From Bacillota bacterium (GTDB taxonomy: Bacteria; Bacillota; Clostridia; Christensenellales; CAG-138): DNA of 12,654 nt. The translations under genes were made by a program, and so were the position numbers. The stretch is from positions 1 through 12,654 of the forward strand of contig JAEZGQ010000239.1 in assembly GCA_023416895.1 (NCBI GenBank), given 5' to 3'. The notes below the pieces were generated by a model. That model saw only the letters and a program-made list of their open reading frames with translations, did no database searches and was not told the origin of the DNA. Of this stretch, positions 1-6,501 are shown in pieces. Numbering within the stretch: position 1 is the first letter of the stretch; every line of letters starts with the position of its first letter.

Positions 1-677
1 GCGGCCGCTGCATGGGCGCGGTCATCTGGCAGCTCAACGACTGTTGGCCTGTGGCAAGCTGGTCGTCCATCGACTACTACGGCCGTTGGAAGGCGCTTCA
101 CTATTACGCAAAGCGCTTCTTTGCGCCGGTGCTTCTTTCCTGCCATGAGGAGGGCATTCTTTCTCAAAACACCAACCTCAACGCGGAGCCTTTCGCCCTC
201 AAAAAGAGCGCGCGGCTCAACGTGAGCAACGAAACGAACGCCGCGTTTGAAGGGCAGGTGCTTTGGTCGCTTCGCCGTGCGGACGCAAGCGTGATCCGCG
301 AAGGTTCCTTTGCGGTTTCCGTTCCCGCGTTTGGCGCCGTATGGCTTGACGAGCAGGATTTTTCCGCAGAGGATACCTACGGCTGCTACTATAGCTACGC
401 TCTTGTGCAAAACGGCTTGGTCTTGAGCTCCGGCAGCGTGCTGTTCTGCCCACCCAAGCACTTCCACTTCCTCGACCCGAAGCTTGAAGCATTTGTCAAA
501 AACGGCGAGATCGTGGTGAAAGCGCATGCCTACGCCCGCTCCGTGGAGCTTGTGTGCGAGGGCAACGCGATTCTTGAAGACAACTTTTTTGACATGGACG
601 CTGGAGAGCGCCGTATCCGCATTGTGCGCGGCAAACCCGGCAAGATCACCGCACGAAGCGTGTACGATATACGTTAA
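1..677 (+). CDS. GH2 beta-mannosidase-type glycosidase, C-terminal part (5' end outside window)
   Basis: The frame is open from the window edge (codons from base 3) to a TAA at 675-677, giving 224 residues. Near its start it has the motif WQLNDCWPVASWSSIDYYGR, followed by WKALHYYAKRFFAPV. From family knowledge this is the signature of the end of the (beta/alpha)8 barrel in GH2 beta-mannosidases, rather than of beta-galactosidases. The remaining ~170 residues would be the C-terminal Ig-like beta-sandwich domains typical of that group. The acid/base and nucleophile glutamates lie upstream, outside the window, so activity cannot be judged. The expected role is release of mannose from the non-reducing end of beta-mannosides or manno-oligosaccharides, probably in the cytosol, although the N-terminus is not visible. 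It is convergent with the galactan operon, so it belongs to a separate transcript, perhaps a neighbouring mannan locus. Beta-mannosidase type is fairly sure; exact substrate is not. Confidence 0.88.
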   Translation, partial: GRCMGAVIWQLNDCWPVASWSSIDYYGRWKALHYYAKRFFAPVLLSCHEEGILSQNTNLNAEPFALKKSARLNVSNETNAAFEGQVLWSLRRADASVIREGSFAVSVPAFGAVWLDEQDFSAEDTYGCYYSYALVQNGLVLSSGSVLFCPPKHFHFLDPKLEAFVKNGEIVVKAHAYARSVELVCEGNAILEDNFFDMDAGERRIRIVRGKPGKITARSVYDIR

Positions 678-696
678 ACGGCTTTGATGGTTTTTG

Positions 697-759
697 CCAC
701 ACGAAATCGAGGGTTTGCAGACTGCAAACCCTCGATTTGCTTTATGAAATTTCGTGCGG
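697..759. terminator. Hairpin terminator between convergent genes
   Basis: A perfect 17-bp inverted repeat (704-720 with 722-738, one central base) lies 26 bases after the GH2 stop and 45 bases below the end of the minus-strand GH53 gene. The pairing can extend outward from 697-703 to 753-759 with one mismatch if about 14 bases (739-752) are looped out of the right arm. A short T-rich stretch follows on the plus strand (TTTGCTTT, then CGTTTTATG). On the minus strand no clear U-tract follows. It is best read as the GH2 terminator, and it probably also stops or protects the end of the operon transcript coming the other way. Confidence 0.8.
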
Positions 760-783
760 TCGTTTTATGGGTCAATGCAAGTT

Positions 784-2760
784 TTATTTTTCCACGGGGT
801 TCAGAAGAAAATCGTCCACCGTACCCCAGCCGCCGCCTGCGCACTTCACGTATACGCCAACGGTAATTTCCCCGCTCTCACAAGGAATGGACTCAATCAC
901 GGGCTGCACCCAGTTGACCCAGCCGTTTACCGCAAAGCTTTGCGTATAGGTTACGCCGTCTGAAATGGCATAAATGTACAGTTCGGCGCTGTCGCCCACA
1001 TCGCCGCCCTGCGCTTGGATGGAGAAGCGGTATTCGCCCACTTTCAGTCCCTTTACCGTTTGCTCGGCCTTCCATTCCACCGCATCCGCATTCCAGAAGT
1101 GCAGCGACATCGTGCCGGTATGCGCATCCGTCTTTTTGTTTTGAAAATCCGTCTGCACGCCGGAGGCGATGGGCGTTACCACCCACATCGAGGTATCATC
1201 CTGTTCGAAGCTGTAATTGTCGATGTAGTTTTCATCCACGAGGTTGATGAAGCAGGAAACCGCAAACTCCCCTGCCGTTCCCCTCACCTCGTAGGTTCCG
1301 ACCTCCGCCGTGGAGATCGCTGCAAGGTCAACCTGTTCCCAAGTGACCGCAAGCTCCGAAGTCGTGCCGTCGTTGTTGGTGGCGGCGACGGTTTGGGGAA
1401 GCGTAATTTGGTTGTTGCGGCGAACGGTAAGGTACACAGGCTCTACCGTATCGGCCTTCACCTCGCAGATCGTGCCGGTACGCACATAGGAAAACACCTT
1501 TAAGGATTCAAGTGGGTATCCATTTTCATCAAACAGCGCCTGGTTTTCGCACGCACAGCCACCGTAATAAACGCCCGCGTCAACAGGATCGTACTCCGTA
1601 GCAAAACTTGATGCCCAGCCCGAGCCGTACTTTTCCCAAAGCTTTTGACGCTGCGCGTAATCCTCTGCAGGAACAGCAATCCACGCCGGCTCCCAGTAAA
1701 ACACGCCCGCGCCCGCCTCGCCAAGCGAAGCGACTGCCGAAATGACCGAGGAAAGCTCGTTTGCCTGCCCCTGCACACTGAAGGAATACGGCTTTTCGTA
1801 GGTGAGCGCCTCTCCGATGGTGTTGGCATGCTCATCGCTGTCCGCAAGCGTATACGCCCACGAGGTTTCCGCTACCATTGCCTGTTTGCCGTACTTTTGC
1901 GCAATGGCAGAAAGCTCCGCTGTGAGGTTTTCAAGCGTTCCGTGCCAATAAGGATAGTAGGACGAGGCGAAAATGTCGTAATCGACCGCATAGTGGTCGA
2001 GCAAAAACGCGAAATTTTGGTATTTCCCATCCTCGGGGTTGGTGAAATGCACCGCAATGCGGATGCCTGGGTCAAACGCACGCACGGCGGAAGCGCCAGC
2101 AGCAATCAGTGTATACATAGCGGGCCAATCTGTTTCGCCGCAGAAACCGTTGGTGGTTTCGTTGCCGATCTGCACCATGCCCACATCCACACCCGCATCC
2201 TTGAGCGTTTTAAGCGACTGCTCCACATAGGTACGCATCGCCTCCGTTTTTTGCTCCACCGTCATATCGGCCCAGGCCTTTGGGGCCTGCTGCTTAGAGG
2301 GGTCCGCCCAAAAATCGGAAAAGTGAAAATCGACAAGGAGCTTCATGCCGTACTGCGCCGCGCGCTTGCCGATTGCTGCGGCGGTGTTTATGTCGCAGTT
2401 GCCGCCGCCGTAGCCGTTGCCGCTTGCGTCAAACGGGTTGTTCCATACGCGCACGCGAATGTAGTTGATGCCCGCTTGCTGCATGGTCAAAAGCGGGTCC
2501 TGCGCGGTACCGTCGAAGCCGTAGTAGGTAACGCCGCTGTTCTCAAGCGAAATAAGACTTGAGACATCCGCACCCATGATGAAGTCGTTCGATAAACCCT
2601 CGATTTTGTTTACAATAAGCCCCGCTTCAACGGGCGGTTCGGGCGTTACTGCAGGCGTAACCACTTGTGCGGAAGGCTCCGCCGCCACAGGCGGCGCACT
2701 CGCGCAGCCCACTGCAAACAGCATGGCAGCACTTAAAACTAAACAAAACAATCGCTTCAT
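784..2760 (-). CDS. Secreted lipoprotein GH53 endo-beta-1,4-galactanase with Ig-like and carbohydrate-binding C-terminal domains
   Basis: The product is 658 aa. Residues 1-19 are a lipoprotein signal peptide with lipobox AVGC (lipid Cys19), followed by a Pro/Val/Ala-rich linker to about residue 48. Residues ~58-430 form a GH53 barrel. RVRVWNNPF, LLVDFHFSDFWADP, VQIGNE with the likely acid/base Glu201, SSYYPYWHG, and VAETSW with the likely nucleophile Glu298 are all present. GH53 enzymes hydrolyse internal beta-1,4-galactan bonds. Residues ~434-508 look like a bacterial Ig-like domain, and ~511-656 look like a jelly-roll carbohydrate-binding module. CBM61, a galactan binder found with GH53, is the natural comparison, but this assignment is inferred. 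The ATG is preceded by GAAGGG, and the gene starts 4 bases after the upstream permease stop, so it is translationally linked as the last gene of the operon. It should act on the outer membrane face, making oligomers for the adjacent importer. Confidence 0.93.
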   Translation of the reverse strand: MKRLFCLVLSAAMLFAVGCASAPPVAAEPSAQVVTPAVTPEPPVEAGLIVNKIEGLSNDFIMGADVSSLISLENSGVTYYGFDGTAQDPLLTMQQAGINYIRVRVWNNPFDASGNGYGGGNCDINTAAAIGKRAAQYGMKLLVDFHFSDFWADPSKQQAPKAWADMTVEQKTEAMRTYVEQSLKTLKDAGVDVGMVQIGNETTNGFCGETDWPAMYTLIAAGASAVRAFDPGIRIAVHFTNPEDGKYQNFAFLLDHYAVDYDIFASSYYPYWHGTLENLTAELSAIAQKYGKQAMVAETSWAYTLADSDEHANTIGEALTYEKPYSFSVQGQANELSSVISAVASLGEAGAGVFYWEPAWIAVPAEDYAQRQKLWEKYGSGWASSFATEYDPVDAGVYYGGCACENQALFDENGYPLESLKVFSYVRTGTICEVKADTVEPVYLTVRRNNQITLPQTVAATNNDGTTSELAVTWEQVDLAAISTAEVGTYEVRGTAGEFAVSCFINLVDENYIDNYSFEQDDTSMWVVTPIASGVQTDFQNKKTDAHTGTMSLHFWNADAVEWKAEQTVKGLKVGEYRFSIQAQGGDVGDSAELYIYAISDGVTYTQSFAVNGWVNWVQPVIESIPCESGEITVGVYVKCAGGGWGTVDDFLLNPVEK

Positions 2761-2764
2761 AACA

Positions 2765-3631
2765 CTAACCCTTCACGGAGCCGCCGGTCACTCCTTCGAC
2801 GTAGAACTTCTGCATGATTACAAACAACACCGATATGGGAATGGAAACGAGCACGCCGCCCGCGCAGAAGCGCGAGAAATAGGTGTTGACGCTGCTTTTG
2901 TTGAGCATGTTGAAAAGGCCCACCGCCACCGTCCAGTCTTCCGACAGACGAGACTTGATGATGATGTTGGAAAAGATGAAGTCCATCCACGGCGTAAGGA
3001 ACGAACTGATGATGGTGTAAACGATGATGGGCTTGGAGAGCGGAAGAATGACCTTCCAAAACACCTCCGCTTCCGATGCCCCATCGAGCTTTGCGGCATC
3101 GATCATGAAACGTGAAATGGTATCGAAAAATCCCTTAGCGATTAAGTACCCTAGGCCGGAGCTTCCCGAATACACGAGGATAAGCCCCACGTGCGTATCG
3201 GTAAGCTTCAATTCCTTTAGGATGTAGTAGATGCAGATCATCGTGAGAAAGCCCGGGAATAGGCCCAGAAGCACGCCTACGTTCATGAGTACGCGCCGCC
3301 CGCGAAAGCGCATACAGCTTGTGGCATATGCGACCATCAGCACGAACAGCGTGGAGATAACGCAGGTAAAGCACGCTACGATGAAGGTGTTCGAAAACCA
3401 CGCGGGGAAATTCGACACCGAATCCGTATCCGTAAACAGCTTTGCATAGTTGGAAAGCGTTAAGCTTTCGGGGAAAAAGCGGAGGATGTTGCGGCCCGGG
3501 TTGGTGGAAAACGACGTGCAAACGAGCCACACGATTGGCACAAGCCATACAACAGCGAGTGCAAAAAGCACAAAGTGCCGCGCAACATCGCCTGCCAGGC
3601 GTTTTGGGTTGACATGGCGTGTCTTTTTCAT
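2765..3631 (-). CDS. ABC transporter permease, MalG type (galacto-oligosaccharide importer subunit)
   Basis: The product is 288 aa, the usual size for MalG/GanQ-like permeases. Several hydrophobic segments are visible: ~17-40, 81-105, 114-138, 146-166, 202-221 and 257-275. The cytoplasmic EAA loop that docks the ATPase is at ~177-201 (DAAKLDGASEAEVFWKVILP), and the C-terminus ends in VTGGSVKG, as is common in MalG proteins. Its start overlaps the stop of the upstream permease by 4 bases (ATGA), the classic arrangement for coupled translation of paired permeases. AAGGAGG lies 10 bases before the ATG. Together with the MalF-type partner it would form the membrane channel. The flanking galactanase genes point to galacto-oligosaccharides as substrate, by analogy with Bacillus GanQ. 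No ATPase gene is present in the window, so a shared ATPase of the MsmX type is likely. Confidence 0.93.
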   Translation of the reverse strand: MKKTRHVNPKRLAGDVARHFVLFALAVVWLVPIVWLVCTSFSTNPGRNILRFFPESLTLSNYAKLFTDTDSVSNFPAWFSNTFIVACFTCVISTLFVLMVAYATSCMRFRGRRVLMNVGVLLGLFPGFLTMICIYYILKELKLTDTHVGLILVYSGSSGLGYLIAKGFFDTISRFMIDAAKLDGASEAEVFWKVILPLSKPIIVYTIISSFLTPWMDFIFSNIIIKSRLSEDWTVAVGLFNMLNKSSVNTYFSRFCAGGVLVSIPISVLFVIMQKFYVEGVTGGSVKG

Positions 3632-5061
3632 TGGAACTTTTCCTCCTTCCCCTTCCTGAAGGTATAGTTAAACGCCAGCAGCGTGAACACCGCGCATACC
3701 ACAAACACCAAAATGCCGATGACGGAGGCCATTTTGTAGTTGTAGCTATCGTTGGTGAGGCGGAAGAGCCACGTCACCAAGAGGTCGATCTCCTTGGCAT
3801 TTGACGCCGCAAGCTTTGTATCCATGGTAAAATACACATCCTGCGTGAGCAGGTAAATGACATTGAAGTTGTTGATGTTCGCCACAAACGATGTAACAAG
3901 ATAAGGCCCCGTAACGCTGAGCATGAACGGCATCGTGATGCGGAAAAAGGTTTGGAAACCGTTTGCGCCGTCAATCTTGGCGCTCTCGTAGTATTCCCCG
4001 GGGATGTTCATCAATACACCCGTGGCGATGAGCATCAAGTACGGAACGCCGATCCAGAAATTGATGATGACGATCATGACCTTGGCCCATTTGGCGTCGG
4101 TCAAAAACGGAATGTAGTTAAGCCCCTGCCCCACAAGCCCCGCAGACTTTAGAAATTCCGTAATGCCAAGGTTTGCGCATATGGTATTGACGATGCCCGT
4201 ATCCGCAAAGAAGTTTCGCACCAAAAGCAGCGATACAAACTGCGGCACGGCAATGCACACCACAAACAGCGTGCGCCATACCTTTTTGATGCGCGTACGC
4301 CTGTGATTAATAAGAAGCGAAAGCAAAATGCCGCCGATGTAGCAGCTGAACGTGGCGAACACCGCCCATGTGAGCGTCCAGCCAAGCACCTTGCCGAAAG
4401 AATAGCCGAAGGTTTCTGAAAGTTTGTCGTAGAACAGGCGCTTGAAATTATCGATCCCCACCCATGTGAAAAGCTCCGAAGGCGCCATGTGCTGCTGATC
4501 GTAATTGGTAAACGCCACAAGGATCATAAAAATCAGCGGGATCACCGTAAACACAACGATGCCCAAAATGGGGAGCGAAAGCAATGTGACGTGGAACTTT
4601 TGGTTAAAAAGCTCGCGCACATCCTCTCGGAAGGTGTTGATGTGCTCGTTTGCCTCAGCCTTTTTTTGGAGTTCGCGCGCTTCCGCAACCATGCGCATCA
4701 AAATGATGACGGCCGCGACGATCACAAGAACACCGATCAACCCGAACAGCAAAATCAAAAACGAATTGTCGAAATCGTTGACCTCGTTTTTGAGCGTGGC
4801 CGGATTGTAAACGGTTTCCCTTTTCACCGTGCCGAGCGTGTTAAGCTGTAAAATGTTCGGGATGCCGTAGAATATGGTGAAGAGCACCGTCACGGCCTCA
4901 AAAAGAAGCGCAAGGAGGCCTTTGATGTATTGCTTGCGCCTAACATAGCCCAGTCCCCATAGAACAGGCGTCAGCTTTACGAAAAGATCTCCCTCAAACC
5001 AGCTTTTTGCCGCGCGTACAGGCAAAAAAACCTGCGCGCCGCTGCGTTCATTGTCCTTCAT
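3628..5061 (-). CDS. ABC transporter permease, MalF type, with N-terminal two-helix extension
   Basis: The chosen start is the ATG at 5061, which is preceded by AGAGGGG with 6-base spacing. A TTG 18 bases further upstream has no such site. The product is 477 aa. The C-terminal ~320 residues are a canonical MalF/GanP permease with the EAA loop YYESAKIDGANGFQTFFRIT (357-376). The N-terminus carries extra material. It begins with a stretch LTPVLWGLGYVRRKQYIKG (30-48), then a hydrophobic helix at ~49-66. A second helix follows at ~101-122, and then a charged cytoplasmic stretch at ~126-155 before the normal first permease helix. Such extensions occur in clostridial sugar permeases and make it longer than a minimal permease. 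It pairs with the MalG-type subunit, whose gene overlaps its stop codon by 4 bases. Substrate is inferred from the operon. Confidence 0.92.
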   Translation of the reverse strand: MKDNERSGAQVFLPVRAAKSWFEGDLFVKLTPVLWGLGYVRRKQYIKGLLALLFEAVTVLFTIFYGIPNILQLNTLGTVKRETVYNPATLKNEVNDFDNSFLILLFGLIGVLVIVAAVIILMRMVAEARELQKKAEANEHINTFREDVRELFNQKFHVTLLSLPILGIVVFTVIPLIFMILVAFTNYDQQHMAPSELFTWVGIDNFKRLFYDKLSETFGYSFGKVLGWTLTWAVFATFSCYIGGILLSLLINHRRTRIKKVWRTLFVVCIAVPQFVSLLLVRNFFADTGIVNTICANLGITEFLKSAGLVGQGLNYIPFLTDAKWAKVMIVIINFWIGVPYLMLIATGVLMNIPGEYYESAKIDGANGFQTFFRITMPFMLSVTGPYLVTSFVANINNFNVIYLLTQDVYFTMDTKLAASNAKEIDLLVTWLFRLTNDSYNYKMASVIGILVFVVCAVFTLLAFNYTFRKGKEEKFQ

Positions 5062-5086
5062 GGCATACCCCTCTTTCAAGAGAATT

Positions 5087-5116
5087 TCCGCCGTGGAGCC
5101 AAAGCTCCACGGCGGA
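5087..5116 (-). other. Intercistronic stem-loop between binding-protein and permease genes
   Basis: A perfect 13-bp inverted repeat (5087-5099 with 5104-5116) encloses a 4-base loop, 22 bases after the MalE-type stop codon and 25 bases before the permease start. No U-tract follows on the minus strand. It is therefore more likely an RNA-stabilising or partial-termination element than a full terminator. From known maltose and oligosaccharide operons, such hairpins keep binding-protein mRNA more abundant than permease mRNA. That role here is inferred. Confidence 0.82.
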
Positions 5117-5138
5117 TCGGCTTAACAATAAGGAGACA

Positions 5139-6434
5139 TTAACCCACAGGAGCCGTAACACCAGCTACGGTTTCATCCAAAAGCTGCTGCAGCGGGGTGC
5201 CATCGGGATTGCCCTGCGCAAGGATGTTGCCGAGGGTCTCGGTCGGCGTCCAGTAGTTGCCGCCCACGGAGAGGCTCTGCGCGGAAGCGAACTGGGACTG
5301 GGTCGCCAGCGCCGCAACCACGGGGTTGGCCTGTACGCTCTCGGAAGAGGCGGCGTTCACGTTGGAGGGAACGGCGCTGCCGTTTGTGGCTTCGTAGAGG
5401 TAGATCTGGTTTTCTTCGTTGGTGAGCCACTCGGCAAGGCGCATGGCCCAGCCCACGTTCTCGGAGTAAGCGTTTACGCCAACGAGCTTATAGCCGTCGA
5501 ACGAGCCCATCTGCACTTCGCTGCCGCCGAGGGTGAAGGTGGGGAGCTTGGTGCAAGCGTAGTTTTCGCCCCAGGCGGTCTGCACGGTGCCGGCGTTCCA
5601 GCTGCCGTTCACACCCGCAACAACGGTACCTTCCTGCACGCCGGTTACAAACGCGGCATCGTCAAGGTTGATGAAGCCCGGGTTGGTGGAGATGTCAAGA
5701 ATGGCCTGCATCACGTCCGTGCCGCCGGTGGTGTTCCAGTCGCAGGTGGTGGAGGTGCCGTCCTCAGCAAGCGCGCAGCCAAAGCCTGCACCCTTGAAGA
5801 AGCCATAGAGATACCAACCGCTGTTGAGCTGCATGGTGGCCTTCTTGCCAGCGGCGCTCGCGGCTTCCAGAATGCCAGCCCAGGAACCGGCCTGCTCGGG
5901 AGTTACATACTCCTTGTTGTAATAGAGGAAGTAGCCGTTGCCGCCCATGGCGGGGTAGGCATAAAGCTTACCGCCCACGGTAGCCGCAAGCACGGCACCA
6001 GCTTCGGCACCGCCGTTGGCGGCCGCGATGGCATCCGCATTTTCAACAGGCTGCAGAGCGCCGGCGTTCACAAGCTCGCCGGTCTGGTCGTCGGCATAGT
6101 AGAATACGTCAGCCGCGGCGGAGATGTCCAGAAGGATGGTGTCCTTCGCGGTGGACTCGGACTGCGCGCCGATTTCGATGGTGATGTTGGCTTCATTGGC
6201 AAAGGCGGCAATGAAGTTGTCGCACATCGTGCGCAGAGCCGCTTGGAATTCAGGGAGTTCCGAACCCCACAGTGTAAGGGTGATGCTGGGCTTTTCAGCG
6301 GGGGGCGCTTCGGTTTGGGCGGGAGTGGGCGCGGCCGTTTCGGGTACGGGTGTCTCTGCCCCAGGCTGTGCAGCACAAGCGCACACGGAAAGGACCATGA
6401 GCAGAGCCATAAGGGTTGCTGCAATTTTCTTCAT
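5139..6434 (-). CDS. Sugar ABC transporter substrate-binding lipoprotein, MalE type
   Basis: The product is 431 aa. Residues 1-20 form a lipoprotein signal with lipobox VCAC (lipid Cys20). A Pro/Thr/Ala/Glu-rich linker follows to about residue 48, then a family-1 solute-binding fold begins at ITLTLWGSE (51-59). Motifs typical of the fold are the YAYPAMGGNGYFLYYNKE region (158-175), W280-type aromatic positions around GVNGSWNAG, and WAMRLAEWLTNEENQ (329-343). It would capture galacto-oligosaccharides at the cell surface and deliver them to the two permeases encoded just downstream. The start is certain: AAGGAG lies 7 bases before the ATG. Lysine is coded AAG in 10 of 11 cases, a narrower codon choice than in neighbouring genes, which fits high expression. 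Hairpins lie on both sides of the gene (5087-5116 and 6466-6480). Confidence 0.92.
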   Translation of the reverse strand: MKKIAATLMALLMVLSVCACAAQPGAETPVPETAAPTPAQTEAPPAEKPSITLTLWGSELPEFQAALRTMCDNFIAAFANEANITIEIGAQSESTAKDTILLDISAAADVFYYADDQTGELVNAGALQPVENADAIAAANGGAEAGAVLAATVGGKLYAYPAMGGNGYFLYYNKEYVTPEQAGSWAGILEAASAAGKKATMQLNSGWYLYGFFKGAGFGCALAEDGTSTTCDWNTTGGTDVMQAILDISTNPGFINLDDAAFVTGVQEGTVVAGVNGSWNAGTVQTAWGENYACTKLPTFTLGGSEVQMGSFDGYKLVGVNAYSENVGWAMRLAEWLTNEENQIYLYEATNGSAVPSNVNAASSESVQANPVVAALATQSQFASAQSLSVGGNYWTPTETLGNILAQGNPDGTPLQQLLDETVAGVTAPVG

Positions 6435-6465
6435 TATTGTTCTCCTTCACTTTTTTTCTATTTGA

Positions 6466-6480
6466 CTGCGCATTGCGCAG
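6466..6480 (-). other. Short stem-loop upstream of the binding-protein gene
   Basis: A perfect palindromic pair CTGCGCA / TGCGCAG separated by one base lies in the 67-base gap between the cytosolic GH53 and the MalE-type gene. As RNA it could form a 6-bp stem with a 3-base loop. No U-tract follows; instead an A-rich stretch leads to the ribosome binding site. It may be an mRNA processing or 5'-protecting hairpin for the binding-protein message. It shares the TTGCGCA half-site sequence with the operator at 10739-10758, but the half-site spacing differs, so it is not called an operator. Confidence 0.45.
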
Positions 6481-6501
6481 GAAATAGCGTTTTAGCGCCG
6501 C

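Noticed and set aside
1..8. GCGGCCGC (a NotI-type site) exactly at the window start, possibly a cloning junction
   Set aside because: The bases translate in frame into the residues expected just before the conserved GH2 WQLNDCWP motif, so this is ordinary coding sequence.
1645..2562. Plus-strand 305-codon open frame opposite the secreted GH53
   Set aside because: It lies antisense to intact catalytic motifs of the GH53 barrel; low-complexity Val/Ala/Arg composition and no ribosome binding site.
6466..6480. Second LacI operator upstream of the binding-protein gene
   Set aside because: It shares only the TTGCGCA half-site; arm spacing (15 bp with one central base) differs from the 20-bp site and no clear promoter is adjacent.
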